From Strigops habroptila (lineage: Eukaryota; Chordata; Aves; Psittaciformes; Psittacidae): a DNA stretch of 64,000 nucleotides. A program made the translations under genes and the position numbers. Every line of letters starts with the position of its first letter. The first letter of the stretch is position 1. Under the pieces are notes generated by a model that was not told the DNA's origin, searched no databases, and worked only from the letters and a program-made list of their open reading frames with translations. Location of the stretch: assembly GCF_004027225.2 (NCBI RefSeq), contig NC_044282.2, forward strand, positions 47,522,576-47,586,575, given 5' to 3'. Shown one piece after another: positions 11,746 to 24,640 of the stretch.

Positions 11746-14514
11746 ATTATTAAATATTGGATAACATTGAGATGACACCTCAACTAGATGAATTGGTCTA
11801 ATATAAAACCAGGAGCTTTTACAACTAGTTTTGCTGTTTGTCCTTGGAATACCCTACCACCCTGCTCTTTGTTGGATACCTTTGCACAGCTCACACTACC
11901 ACGGAAGGGATATTTTGGCTTTTGTCCTCCTCTTGGCTGCTTTCAGTAGCTGCCGTGGCTGTGGGGGTTTTGGTGCATCTTGCAGTTTCTTGTTTGCACA
12001 GGGCAATGCTCCATTACCCATTGCTGTGTTTGCCTGCACACACAGCCTGTGGATGGGGATGCCCGCTGCCTGAAGTGTTGTTTATTTTACCATCTCTCCA
12101 GCACGGCCACCCTGCAGGCTGCAGATGCATCAGCAAATACCAGCTGGTGACCAGTGTCAACAGTGTTGAACTTAGGTGCTCCCACTGCAGCGCTGGCTGT
12201 CTTGGGCGGCATCCCAGGCCGCTGCTGGACTGCAGGTCAGTCACCTCCACTGCAGCGTGATGGGTGGGAAGCACACCCCGGGCAGAGGAAACGTTCATTC
12301 CTTGTTTACAACATTTGTCTTCTGGAGCAACTATTATAGATACTGAAGCCCTGATTCTTGGGAAGTGGCTGGGCCTTATCCTGCTGATGGGAAGTAGAGA
12401 ATGAAATCTTTTGTTTTCCTTTGCTTCTCTGCATGACCTTTGCTTTTGCTTTATTGAACTACCTTTATCTTGACCCATGAGGTTTTTTCCATCTTATTTT
12501 CTGCCCCAATCCTGCTGAGGAGGACTGTGATAGAGCAGCTTGGTGGGCACATGGCATCCAGCCAGGGTCAACTCACAGCAGGGTGTGAAGTGACAATGGA
12601 AAAGGCACGTGAACCAAGTCCTGTGTTTCCCCAGCACCATGGAAATCCAGCCCAGCAGGCACGGGGAGCTGGATGGAGCTCCAGCTGGGCAGCATTTGCC
12701 CTGTCAGTTTCTGGGCTCAATGGTTTGGGCACAGTCCTGCTGCCACTGCCTGGCAGCGTGGCTTGAACCAGCTTGCCCGCTCCAGCCATCAGCACGTGCT
12801 GGGGCAGAGCCTGGCCTCCTGCCAAGAGAGGCAGGTTGGCTGGAGCATCCACAGGGATGGCCAGCCCTGCTCGGAGGGGTGGCGTGTGCAAGAGGACAAG
12901 CGCACAGGAGCACAGGGATCACCACCGGCTCTGCTGGCAGCTGTGCCAGTGGCACCAGGGCTGTTGCCAGCAGTTGGCTTGATGCTGCCTTAAATTCTGG
13001 CATGATAAGGTTTGCTTGGGTTGGTTTGTTTGGGTGTTTTTAAAGTAAATAATTACCTGAGGTTTGCAAACATTGATAAGTAAATAAGCAAAATTGATCA
13101 CTCAGTGGTCAGCTCTGCAGCTCGTGTCTCCACAGTCTGCTCCATGACTCTTTTCTCTTGAAATGCTTTGCTTTGAGCCTGTCAGCGCTGGCCAAGGGCT
13201 TTCAGAGGCAGCAGTCCTGGGTCACCCATCTTGTGATGCACTAAACCAGCCCTTGCTCACCCGCCTGCTTCTGCTCTGCGTGCTTAAAAAAGAGCCCAGG
13301 CTGCAGGTCGAGACCTGCTGTGTACAAAGCCCAAGGTCAGGATAATGGCTGAGACAGGAGGAGACAGTTATAAAGTCAGCAATGGCAAAAAAAGATCTGT
13401 TGCTGCTTAAATCACCTCCTGCTGTGTCATGTGGCTGTCCCCAAATGAGGTGGCATCTCATGGCCATCCTGTGCAGAGCTCCACCTGTGAGTGAGCCCCA
13501 CCTGCCCTGGGGAAGGGTCTGAGCCATGCCCGGGGGGATGCCGCATGCCTCCGGGCTCCCCAGGCTCAGCAGCGGTGATAGCTCCAGTGACAGGGGCCCC
13601 CATCTGCCACATCTCTGCAGAGGAACAGCTTGTCCCTGATTGTCATGGGGTGTGGGGCCTCCGACCTCGCGCTGACTTCCATCGCTTTTTCAAAGCAAAC
13701 GTTTGAGCCCTCCTCCAGGACTGCAGAGGGTATTTGGAAGACAACTCCAGAGGAAAATAAATGAAGATGATTATGACCATACTTTTCTTTTTTCTTCATG
13801 TCCATCTTCCAGTTCCTAAGTGCTTGGGGTGAATGATGCTCTTCAACAGCATCAAATTTGGCAATATTTACTTTCTTGGCAGAATTTCAGCCCATTTCCC
13901 TGCTTTGAAAACCCTCTCTTCCTGATCCTCAAGGTTTTTTCACACTGCATTACATCTATCCATTACCCCGCTGATATTTAGCTCCAAAGGTACGTCTCGA
14001 GGCTTCTGTGAAGCATATTTGAGCTCCCTGACGACAGCGCTCGGGCGGATGTAATTCAGCGTGACAGCCTGTGTGAATGCCACAAAGTGCAGAGATAGCA
14101 GGTGGAGATCTGCCCAGTGAGCGAGGACCTGGCTGGTTGCAGTGGCACTGGGATTTCATACCCAGGCAAAGGGGAAAAAAGGACCTGGCCTGAGACTGAT
14201 AGAGCTGGGGAAAAAATAAGGTGGGCAAGTCTGTCTTTGGCACTGCAATGGAAGCACAAACCTTCAGGTGAAGTTGTTCAGGCAAGGTATTCACAGCTCA
14301 GCTTTTGGTCTCTTGGCATGGGAGAAAAGGAAGGATGGTGCTTGTGGAGGAGGAGTTGTTGTGGCCAGGGCTCAGTTCAACCATGAGGTTGGGAGTTACA
14401 CCCCAGGTGCTTAGAGAAGGTTTAGGGATGAATGCAGTGTTTCTCCCCAGCCCTTGGCCTTTCACATCCAGGAGAACTGTGAATGTTCATCTTCAGGCTG
14501 CTCTTCACCGGGTC
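11746..14514. other. Intergenic sequence
   Basis: I find no gene here. Longer open frames, for example on the plus strand at 11838-12260 and 12609-13043, lack recognisable domains and splice signals. They look like chance frames in moderately GC-rich DNA. Confidence 0.6.
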
Positions 14515-14760
14515 ACTGCATGGCTGAGGTTGGGAGGGATCTCCAGACTTTATCTGGTCCAACCCCCTGCTCAAGCAGGGCCACCAAGAGCAGGTTGTCC
14601 AGGACTGTGTCCAGATGGCTTTTGTGTATCTCCAAGGATGGAGGCTCCACAACGTCCCTGGGCAGCCTGTGCCGGTGCTGGTTCACCCTCACAGTGAAAA
14701 AGTCTTTCCTGATGTTCAGAAACTCCTCCTGCATTTCAGTTTGTGAAAGCATGCAGTGGG
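14515..14760 (-). repeat. CR1 LINE fragment
   Basis: The plus strand reads 'ggttgggagggatctccaga', 'ccaaccccctgctcaagcag' and 'acagtgaaaaagtctttcct'. This is the reverse complement of a CR1 3' portion, about 245 bp, with part of its terminal repeat missing. Confidence 0.88.
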
Positions 14761-16524
14761 TCTCCTGGAGGAAGCAGTACCAAGAGATCAGAGAGAAGAA
14801 GTGGTGACTGTGTTATAAATATGAAAATAAAATGGTACGTAGTGGTACTGGGGTGTCCCAGTGAGGACAGCAGAGACTCAGAGAGTGGGATGGTGAGAGC
14901 AGCTACGACTGACGACTGAGCCTATGCAGAAGGTGAGATGACGAAGGGGTGCACCATTCCTTATGGGTGATACAGAAGGCTTGAATGTGGGATGCAAGGA
15001 GAGGACGAGCAGCCTGATGGTGATGCTAGTTATTGGTGTCCTTAAGTCCTGTGCAGCCCATCTGTACATCTTTACTGAGATGTAGCTGAGTGCCAGGCAT
15101 TCCCTTGCTGACAGCCTGGAGCTTAACGAGAGATGAGATCCATGTCACAGGCATCACAGAGATCACAAGATCAAGCTCTCCTGGAGGTGAGAAGATCCTG
15201 GATCTTGAGGCTTTGCTCTGGGCAAGTCTTTTATGCTACTTTCCTCTTCCCTTTCCAGCTTTCCGTTTCCTAGGCTAAAACACTGAGTGCTGAGGAAAGA
15301 GCTATCCTGTAGTCGAAACAGCCAAAGTAACTGTTTTGAGTGTTCAACATCATATGCTAAACAGCTTATTTCATTACCAGGAACTCAACCAAAGCCAGTG
15401 CGGTTCCTCCTGGGCAGCGCCCCAGCAGCACGGGATGCCCATGAGCAGTGAGGAGGTCTTGCTGTGCCCAGGAGCAGTAGGTTATTTCTACTGGAAAGTG
15501 CAATCAGATTTTGCAGGGAAGGACAGATACTGTGTGAAAACCTGCATGGGAAGAAGGTGGCTGAGCTCCTCAAGCTTGAAATCCCTGGGAAAACATTGAC
15601 TGGCAAAACCCTGCAATAGTCCAGTAGAGCAGGAAAGCATCAAGTATTTCACCTACTCATCAGGGAGTAGCCTGGTACCCACAGCACGTACCTGGCTGCT
15701 GCCCTTTACTCCCCACAACAGCCCAAAGCGGAGTGTGCAGAGGGGGCATCCTCAGACAACAGCCACAGCCTGGCAAAGCTCCGCAACGCGTGGCACCGGC
15801 TCATTGCTCTGCTCTGCTGGCACCATGGGAGGATGCCCAAGGGGAAAGAAATCCAGTGTAAACAGTGTGGTCTGTACTCGGGAAGGGGAAATAGCAGAGC
15901 CTTGAACCAGAAGAGCCACAGCCCAGAATTAGAGCCTGGGTTTAACTCACATTAGTTGTCTTGTTGCATCTTAAGCACTGAAGTAGTGGAGGGAAGTGCA
16001 CACCCGAGGCTGACGTAAGGATTTACCCATGTTGTGACAAAAATGGGGACTCCTTGTCCTTTTTATGTAAACAGTGTAAAGTGGGAAGGCGGGCATTAGG
16101 ATCTCCACTGTGCAAAGGGAATAACAGCAAGGAAGTCCAAGCAAGCACCAGCTATGAGAAAAAGCATCAGGTCATACTCAGCAGCCCAGCAGGCGGGATA
16201 CTTTATCCAAGCAGCAAGCAGAGTATGTTCTGCTTCTGAGCAAGTGGGTGGAGGAGGCTGAGTCATCTGTGACCAGCAAAACTGCTCAGGAAGTACCACA
16301 AGAGCAGGAATTTCAGTTTTCCAGCTCCTTAGCCAGGGCAGGGATGTGATGTAGACATCGCTGGGGTGAGACACATCCCTTAGATGCTAGGACAGGGCTT
16401 TAGAGAGGCTCAGCTGCTGCTGGCTTTCCCCCCCAAAACCCCAAATGCTCAGAAGAACATAGGTGGCTTTTATGTATTCAGTCTTTAATGGAAAATGTAT
16501 GTCAGTAGTAAAATCCTACACTTA
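14761..16524. other. Intergenic sequence
   Basis: I see no gene, RNA or intact transposon in this stretch. Confidence 0.55.
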
Positions 16525-16660
16525 GAATTACAGGATGGTTTGGATGAGAAGGGACCTTAAAGATATTTCGGTTCCAACCCCCTGTCATGGGCAGGGACAC
16601 CTTCCACTAGACCAGGTTGCTCAAAGCCCCGTCCAACCTGGCCTTGAATATACTTGATTG
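16525..16660 (-). repeat. CR1 LINE 3' end fragment
   Basis: The plus strand runs from 'ttagaattacaggatggttt' through 'ggttccaaccccctgtcatg' to 'ccgtccaacctggccttgaa'. This is the short 3' end of CR1 in reverse orientation. Confidence 0.9.
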
Positions 16661-17146
16661 TCTCCACTTAATATATACAGCTAATTGTAAAGCACAGTGT
16701 TAATTCAACATCATATGAGGGCACTCAGGGCATACAACCATTAGTTGTACAAGTGCAAGTATTGGGAGGGATATTGCCCTTACAAACAAGCTCATCCTCA
16801 GCTCGTGCCCTCCTTTGCTTTGGCTGCTGTTAGATAAGGATGTGCCCTTGTCCCTGTGCTTGCCACCCATCTTGCTGCATGCATCTGTGCTCAGGCTCCC
16901 CAGCAGGAGAGTGGCACTGGAAGGGGGCACAGAAACCCCCTCACCACGAGGAAGCATGGGCTGACTCAGCTGGAGACAACAGGGTTTTAAAAGTGCCAAG
17001 GGGCACTTGGCTTGTCTGCCAGACAGCCTTTGGGGAGGCAAAGGAAGGTGTCAGGCAAGTGCAGGTGGAGACCCTGTGACAAGGAGCAAAGACAGGAGTG
17101 AGCACAGCGCAGTCCAAGGAAGCTAGAAGAAGGTGATGTGTGTAGC
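16661..17146. other. Intergenic sequence
   Basis: Unremarkable sequence between a CR1 fragment and the LTR-like element. I see no gene. Confidence 0.55.
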
Positions 17147-18035
17147 TGTCAGGGTTGAACTGGAGAAAACCTCAGTGTTGGACCCATTTCGTTCATGATC
17201 CCAAGAGTGAAATTAAGATGCAAACGAGGTCAAGTACCATAATCGATCAGTTTGTTTATTACAAAAAGATAAGTATTATAAAAAAGGAAATTAATGTAAA
17301 AAAAAGAGATAGCAATAGGACATATTGGAAAAAAAGAGAAATGAAGCAAGAATTCAGGGTGCAGAGAGAGAGTCACCACCGTGGATCCAGCGGTGTCCCG
17401 GGGGTCTGTAGTTGTTGTCCTCAGTGGTGGGAGTCCTCTGGGGTCCATAGTCCGTATCGGAGCAGAGCATCCCCAAGAGTCCACAGTAGTCATCAGAGGT
17501 GGGTGTCCTTGTGGAGGGTGTCTCATGGAGGTGTCCTAGTGGAGCTGTCCCTGTGGAGGGTGTCCTCGCTGGCAATTACTTTTTCCCCCTTTTATTATGA
17601 GTTGGGGGGAGTACCTCTGTTACTGCATGTTCCTGGTGGACCAGTTTCGCTGGTCTTGTAGCCAGCTCTTCAACTGCACATGTCTGCAGCAATTCTTGGG
17701 ATAATGGGCAGCAATTCCTCACACCAATCCTTGAGATAATGGAAGAGTCTTAGCTCCTCCCACCCATCTCTCAGACAATGGACCATGGAGTCCCATCTCA
17801 GTTCCTCACACCCTTCTCTCAGGCATTGGGGGTCTTATCTCAACTCCTCCCACCCATCTCTGAGACCATGGTTGGTGGAATCCCATCTCAGCTTCTCATA
17901 CCAATCTTCGAGACAATGGACAGTGGAGTCTGATTTCATTCAGTCTCTCATAGTAGCCACACTGGCTGGTGAGGAGTTTATAAATATAATGGGTTAGTGA
18001 TCGCATCTCAGTGTGGATGCCAGTGCAGTGTGACA
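17147..18035 (-). mobile_element. Probable solo LTR of an endogenous retrovirus
   Basis: The element is bounded by TGTCA at 17147 and TGACA ending at 18035, the inverted TG...CA ends of a retroviral LTR. The flanking hexamers (17141-17146 and 18036-18041) match in their last four bases (tagc), suggesting a decayed target-site duplication. TTTATT at 17255-17260 would be an AATAAA signal on the minus strand, about 110 bp from the 3' end, where a polyadenylation signal is expected. About 890 bp long. The part towards the minus-strand 5' side is made of short tandem repeats. No coding remnant is attached. The family is not recognised. The orientation rests mainly on the polyadenylation signal. 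Confidence 0.5.
17685..17950. repeat. Degenerate tandem repeat, unit about 40-48 bp
   Basis: About six imperfect copies of a unit containing 'ctcccacccatctctcagac' then 'aatgg...cccatctcag'. Starts of the cacccatct-like phrase fall near 17721, 17761, 17808, 17851 and 17899. A second, shorter-period repeat rich in 'gtgtccttgtggagg' lies beside it at about 17500-17575. Both are inside the LTR-like element. Confidence 0.75.
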
Positions 18036-21000
18036 GCTAGCTGTCATGGGGAGGATTTTACACAGCAAAAAATTCAGGGTGGCACTCACTCAGACATTAT
18101 TTCAGGCATTTATGTTCTTACAGGAAGCAGCAAGCGAAGCTGAGTGTGCAGAGCAGGGTAACTCAGCTTTTGTCTCTTGCTCATCTGCTCCTGCAGACCC
18201 CGTCCACCCAGGAGCGGCGAGGTGGGGAGGACCATGCTCCTGCCATGGTGGTGGCCCCACAGCCATGTTCTTCAGCCCTTCCTCCGTGCCCTCATCTGTC
18301 TCATTTTCAGTGATTAACAGAAACGCAAGATATTTTTTTTTACATGGATGTTCCTTATTCTTAACATTTTGCCAGGAGATGGCCAAGAAGGTAGAGGGAG
18401 AGGCTCTTTCTGCAGGGCTGGGGAAGGGGAATGGGAAAAAGTGCCAGGATCTTAAACAAACCCCATCTTGTGTCAAAACAGATGACCATTAGTGAGCTGC
18501 CCACAGCGGCCACACAGGAAGACTGCATCAACCATCTCTTCTGACCACACGTGGCCGGGAGCCAGTGAAGAGGTAACTAAACATGTATGACAAGATAGGT
18601 GGATGCCCAAAAGCAGTCAAATCCTCCTACCCACAGACTTCCCTTGGGCTTGTCACTGCACAAGTACTCAGGTGCGTATGGACAACAACCTAGAGAAGAT
18701 GTCAGTGTTGGTACTGGAGGACCTTCTTTCCGACTGCAAGGATACCATTGCTAACCCCATGTGCAAGACTGCTCCTGCCTGGTGCAGGTCTTTGGTACCA
18801 GTCACACATGGCTGTGAGCATGGATGATGCTGGTGGTCCAGCAGTTGGTGTCTGGTCACACGAGACAACTTCCCAGCATCCAAGTGCTGCATGAAAACAC
18901 TTTGGCACTAATAAAATGTCAAAGATGATTTGGGATGAAACACAAGTTTGCACATAGGCTTGATACCTGCCCAAGCAAGTTGTGAAATGACCAAAACAGG
19001 GGAACATCTGTCAGCATTGCTAATGCTTTAATACACTGTGTGTCAGAAAACATGCGTGGGTTTAGCTAACAGTAATATTGAGGTCAAGAGAATGGTGGAA
19101 ACAATGAAGGCATCCAGTTAAGCAGAACAATAAATAAATAACATGTAATTTTTATTTTTGCTGGCATTTGAATCCATCTGCTGGTGCCACTAAAATAAGA
19201 TCAGGGCACGAATAGCAGCAGTAGAAAAACCAGATGGTGCACTCAAGCAAGCAGATGGCGCACTAGTGTGTCATGCTTATTACTGTTACTTACTTTATTA
19301 TTTGTATTACGGTGTCTCTCTGGACGGTCCTCACCTGTAATCAATATTTGTAGATTGGATTTTCTTAATTCAGTAAACATTATGTTTCACATACCCAGAA
19401 GAAACCTGGTTGAGCACTGATTTCTCTCCATAGTACTGCCAGGTCTCAGCAAGTGATGATTGATGCAGTTGGTATTTTTTCAGGTAGAAACATGTATTTA
19501 GGAGTGGAGGAAAAAAAAAATATAATAACTGGCAGAGCGTGTTTATTCTATAAGCACCCCAGGTCTAAAATAAAGTGGGAAGCAGTCTGTATGGCTCTTC
19601 CCTTAAACCCACTCCTTTTGCTGTAACCTGGCTGTTTCCTTATGCTGTGCTGGCTGCTTACCCACTCCTTGGATGCTTATCCACGTACTGAAAGCTCAAT
19701 CTATTTCAGAAAGTGAATACGAAAGATGCGGGCAAGGAAGAAGGTGCCTTTTGACTCACCCCAGTTGAGGATGGCATGCCAGGACCGTGTTTTTACGTCC
19801 TCCCTTTGGGCAAAGGCTGCTGTGTCACAGCCTGTCCCTGCAGGCAGACACGTAGGCAGTTTGCTGGGGAGGGCTGGGGCTCCTTTCCCAGCAGCGGGGG
19901 GATTTGCTGTGCTATTCGATAGCCCACAGCGATAAAGGAGATCTCCCTTTCAGCAGCTGGCCCACACGCGGCATGACAGCGCGGAGGGGCTGCACGTTTG
20001 CTCTCTCCTTCCCTAGCGGTGCACCCGCCTCTGTCGGAAAAGGAAATTAGGAAAATTCGGAATTTTATTAGGAAAGAGGCAATCCATTCGAACATCACTC
20101 ACACGGACCCACACTGTCAGCCAAAGTCTGCTTAAAAGCCCCTGGATTTATCATGGCTTTTGCATTTAGAAATTATTCCAGCAAGAAATATTCCTTGCTG
20201 TTCTGTCTGCTTTTTTTCCTTCTCTTTTTCTTCCTTTTCCTCCCCCTGTTCTTCATGGTTATCCCTTTCCCCCTCTCTTCTTCACAGATATCCTGTACAT
20301 AAGTCTGATTATAAATCCTTTCTATGACTCTGCTATTCCAACTGAGGTTGGTGTGTTCACCCTCTGGGTGAATCCCCCCGCTCCTGCTCCTGCTCTTCGC
20401 CGGGGGCTGCTGCAGCTGTTTCCATCAGAACTGCTTTGTTTGCTGCATGGTGGGGAGTTTCTCCTTTGGCTGCTGCTGTCGGCCCAGCAAGCCTGCTTTG
20501 GGGCAACGTGTGGCTGTGGCAGCTCCAACTGCCCCATCCTTCAAGTGCACAACAGAGAGGGGAGACGGGGACAGAGAGACGCATCTCACACGAGCATCAG
20601 TCTCTCATTTTTCCAGATGTATCTTCTCACGTCTCCTGTATGGGAGCTCTGAATGTAATTCTCCATATATATTTAATCCCGCCCTGCTTGTCGGGCTCTA
20701 TGTTTGCTACAGTAGCCTGCTGCTGTATTCAGCCAGACCAGACGCCACTGCCAAATTGCACTAACTCTAAAGCTGCACCCCAGACAACTGCTTTGGTCTA
20801 TTTTTAACTGCTGGTAAACATTAGGAAAACTGTCTGAGCCCATAATATTCTTTCTCTGGTCTCTTTTGAATCATTTATTGTATAATTATCTGCAAAAAAG
20901 GCATGGGGGACAGCTGCCTGTGTGCCCTTTTGTTGTTTTCAGTCTACAGTATTAAATATTTTCCCTCCTGCTCACACGCAATGTTTGATTCTTTTCTTGT

Positions 21001-22451
21001 CTTCCCAGCCAAAAGGATAAGATATCCCGAGCAGCCTCTTTCCAACCCTTTGCTGAAGCAACTTACATCTGCTCCTTCCTACATCGGAACAAAGACATTG
21101 TCTATCTTTGACAAAGAAAGCTTTTCTCTGAAGTGTTTGCCAACAGTCTGAGTCAAATAGGCCTCTATAAAACCAAACAGTGCTCAGAAAGGCAGATCCG
21201 GAGGATACTGGATCTGGAGGATAGCGGAGCAGCAGCAGCACTGGATGGTGGTGGAGGATGGCTCTGCCGAGCACCGCCACAGCCAGGCAGGGCAGGGACA
21301 CCAGCATCCTGCAGTCGCTGGCATGGGCAGGCTCCTCCAAGCTCTTTGGAAAGGAGTATTGGGGATACTTAGGCCCTGTTCCAGGTTGGTAGCTTCAGGA
21401 GGGAACCACAGCCAGCATGGGTTGTCCTGATGAGCATGCTCATCGGGAAGCTGTGCTGCTGGTTGAAACCCACAGGGAAGTTGGTGGGTGTAGGCAGAAG
21501 TACAAAGAAGCAAGATAATATTAGCTACTTTAATATTCCACTTCGTGCAGCCTTGGGAAAGGGGGGGAGCAAGAGGGGGGAGAGGCGGAGAAGCACTAGG
21601 CTGCTGGGGCTGTGGGCTCAGGCTCCAGGGGGTTCAGACATGTGCTCTGCCACTGACACCCGATGAGAGGAGGAAGAAGATGCTCCTTCCTTATCTAACA
21701 CTGCCTCAGAACACTGCAGCAGAACAAGGCAGACCAGGTGATCTCGATAAGAGCTCTGAGAACTTATGTTAAAAACCTTAGTTGCCATTTTTAGCCCAGC
21801 AAAGGGAACACAATCACATTTCCCCTATGGCGCAAGCTGGAGCACAGACACGTAACATAACTTCTTCTAACTGGTCTTGCATCCATGCAGTGTAGCGAGG
21901 ACCTCTGGATCAGTGATTTCCACCTGGGGACTCAGAACATGTAGGCAAAGTCTGTGGTACATGACATGGGAAAACATCCTGCTGGGAGTCGGGAGGAGTA
22001 GTGATCCACTCTGCTTCCCTGTGACTGCTGCTTCCCTGGTGAGGCTGCTGTGCTGCTTTCAGATGCTATTATTCAATTAAAAATGTGTGCTGTAAATGAC
22101 TAAGGCTGTGTGTGTGTAAGCGCTTTCAGCAGAAACTGCATGTGTTCCAACAAGCAGCAAAGAGACAAACACAATCGCTTCTTGACTGCAGCGGAACTGG
22201 AGAAAATGCAAAATAGAATGGCGTGGTGTTTTCCTAGTTTTACAATTCCCTAAAGGTTTCCATCGAAACAGGACCGTGCGAGTGGCTCTGGTCTTACAGG
22301 GAACAGCCAGTGATCGATAGAAGAGGCACATACCCTGTGCCCCCACTGTGACACCCCCCCCCATCGTGCTTTTTAGTCACTGTTTCATTCTTTGTCACAC
22401 AACTGATTTCCTACCCCTGACATAAGAAGGACGTGGACCTGCCTGAGTGAG
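18036..22451. other. Intergenic sequence upstream of KLF11
   Basis: I recognise no gene. A pyrimidine-rich tract lies at about 20213-20286. A T/A-rich stretch at 20600-21000 contains a MEF2-type site and is noted as a possible regulatory element. Open frames here are short and lack domains. Confidence 0.55.
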
Positions 22452-22885
22452 TCCAGAAGAGGCCGTGAAGGTGATCAGAGCGCTGGAGCACCTCTCCTGT
22501 GGAGACAGGCTGAGAGAGCTGGACTCGTTCAGCCTGGAGAAGAGAAGGCTCTGGGGAGACCTCAGAGCAGCTCCAGTGCCTAAAGGGGCCTACAAGAAAT
22601 CTGGAGAAGGACTTTTTACAAGGGCATGTGAAAAGGACAAGGGGCAGAGGGGAGATTGAGATGAGCTCTTAGGCAGAAGTTCTTCCCTGTGAGGGTGCTG
22701 AGGTGCTGGCACAGGGTGCCCGGAGAAGCTGTGGCTGCCCCATCCCTGGCAGTATTCAAGGCCAGGTTGGATTTTGAGCAACCTGATCTAGTGTGAGGCA
22801 TCCCTGCCCATGGCAGGGGGTTGGAACTGGATGATCTTAATGTCCCTTCCAACCCAAACCGTTCTGTGATTCTACGATTCTATGA
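22452..22885 (+). repeat. CR1 LINE 3' end
   Basis: Reads 'gagcacctctcctgtggaga', 'ttcagcctggagaagagaag', 'ttcttccctgtgagggtgct' and ends in the CR1 octamer repeats 'attctacgattctatga'. It is about 435 bp in plus orientation and lies just upstream of the KLF11 CpG island. Confidence 0.93.
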
Positions 22886-23199
22886 ATTCAGTGTTTGATG
22901 AGCTGGAAGTAGTGCTGAGGAAGCTGGAGCACACGAAATGTGCAGTAATGGAGACCGGAGAAGAGCACAGGACAGCGAAGCTTTAGAAACTGCACGGACA
23001 GCAGGGAAGGACCAGGCTTCAGAAGAGCTGTAGCGGAAAACACGAGCCTCAGTGCTCCAGTGAAGCTAACAGCAAGAGATGAAACATCGCAGATGAACCC
23101 TCCCATGTCCTCCGCATGGACAGGGAGGATGTCACGTCTTGAGAAACCGAGGAAGGAACACGCAGAGATAATCCAGCGGGAAAAAATGCTCATTACTGT

Positions 23200-24640
23200 C
23201 TGCGTTTTGTTCCAGCGGCAGGAAGGCCCCCAGTGGGGCCGGGCAGGGAAAGCGCTGGCGCGGCCAGGGGCCGTCCGAAGGCGCAGGGGGCCGGGGGCTG
23301 CCCCTTCCCAGGCTCCCGGGCCCCGCCGCCGCCGCGGGGGCTCGGCGTTGCGCGGTAAAACCGCAGCTCGCGGGGGTGTCCCCGCAGACCCGCGGCGCGG
23401 GGGCACGGGGAGTGGGGTGCGGCGGTGCCCGCTGCGTGCAGCGCCGCACGCACCGCCGGGGGGGGGGGAGGGAGCCGCGCCCCCGCGCCGCGCCCCGCCA
23501 CACCCCCGCGCGCACGGGCATTCCCGTCCGACCTTTCCCCTAGTTTCCCGCGCGCGCTCCCCCGCCCGCGCCGCGGCCCCGCCCCGCCCCTGCCTTTGCT
23601 TCCCGCCCAGCGCGCCCACGCGCCGCCCTTCCCGCCGGCACGCCGCGATCACGCCGACCGCCGCCGCTCATTGGCTGGGAGCGGGGCCGCGGCGGGCGGT
23701 GATTGGCGAGGAGCCGGCCTCCCTCTCTTTGCCTCCCCCCCCCCTCCCCGCCCCGCCCGCGCTGTCTGGCGCAGGGAGCGCTCAGGAGCACTCCCCCTGG
23801 CGCGCGGGCTCCCGGCGGGCGGGGGCAGGGGAGGGGGCGGTGCCGGCGGGTGCTGCGCGAGCTGCGCCTCCTCCTGCTGCGCCTGCTGCCGCTGCCGCTG
23901 CTGCTCCTCGGTCACACCGCTGCCGCCGCCCGCCGCAGCCGCGCCATGCACGGCTCGCCCTGCTCGGAGATGGGAGATGCGTCCGCGGTAAGCGGCGGGC
24001 GGAGGGAGGAAGGGGCGGTGGCGGCGGCGGTGGGCGATCCCCGGGCCGCGGGCAGCCGGCGCCGGTCCGGCTCGGGCACGTGGTGGTGGGCAGGGACCGT
24101 TACCGGTCGCCTCCGTGGCGGACCCTCGGGACCGTTGCTCACCCCGGGAGCGGTCGGTCGGGACCGTTGCTCACCCCTGGGGGTGCTGGTCGGTTGCACT
24201 GTTACCCGCCGCGGGGGGGGGGGTCGGTCGGTGCCGTTGCCGCAGGCTGTGCTGGGGCAGAGCCCTCAGGGGCGGGTGTTCCTGGTTACCTGGGGGGGGG
24301 GGGGGCGGCCCGCCCTCAGCAGCCATGTGGGGGCGGTGGCGGCAGCGCGGGAGCTTCCTCCCCTCCTTTCCCTTCCCGCCATCCGCACCTCGGCGGCGCC
24401 GCCCGGCCCGGGGCACCCGCCGTGATGCGGGGAGCGGGCGGGGTCGGCTCGGCCCCTGCGGGCGGGAAGAGGCGCTGCCCGGGGCGGGGGCCCGCGCTAT
24501 CCCTGCCCGCGCTGCGGCGGCCCCGGCAACCGGCGGGGTGAGGTGAGGACAGGCGGCCAGGCGCGGTTCCCCTGCCATTCCCCTGGCAGCCGCAGAGCCG
24601 GGGCCGCGGCGCTCGCCTGCAGAAAGGGCTGTTTCAGGTT
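23200..24640 (+). promoter_or_regulatory. KLF11: CpG island and promoter of KLF11
   Basis: A very GC-rich, CpG-dense block surrounds the KLF11 start codon at 23946. Two inverted CCAAT boxes (ATTGG at 23670-23674 and 23702-23706) and GC boxes (ccccgccccgcccc near 23577-23590, ccgccccgcccg near 23746) lie 200-370 bases upstream of the ATG. There is no TATA box. This is a typical TATA-less housekeeping-type promoter, and self-regulation by GC-box-binding KLF/Sp proteins is plausible. G runs up to 14 occur at about 24290-24305. Long open frames inside the island are by-products of base composition. Confidence 0.85.
23946..23987 (+). CDS. KLF11: KLF11 exon 1 (start codon)
   Basis: The ATG at 23946, within the CpG island, begins [14 protein letters not shown] and reaches the donor gtaagc. 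The exon ends on a codon boundary, so exon 2 continues with [10 protein letters not shown]. The MH... start and 14-codon length agree with the mammalian gene. The residues themselves are diverged. Confidence 0.9.

Noticed and set aside
11838-13043. Plus-strand open frames of 140-144 codons in the GRHL1-KLF11 interval
   Set aside because: There is no domain, no splice context and no start context of note. Overlapping frames of similar length on both strands indicate chance.
23060-24541. A 493-codon open frame on the plus strand, and several long frames on the other strand, in the KLF11 CpG island
   Set aside because: The predicted proteins are Pro/Arg/Gly/Ala strings with no domain. Stops are rare simply because the DNA is so GC-rich. 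The true coding part is only the 42 bases at 23946-23987.
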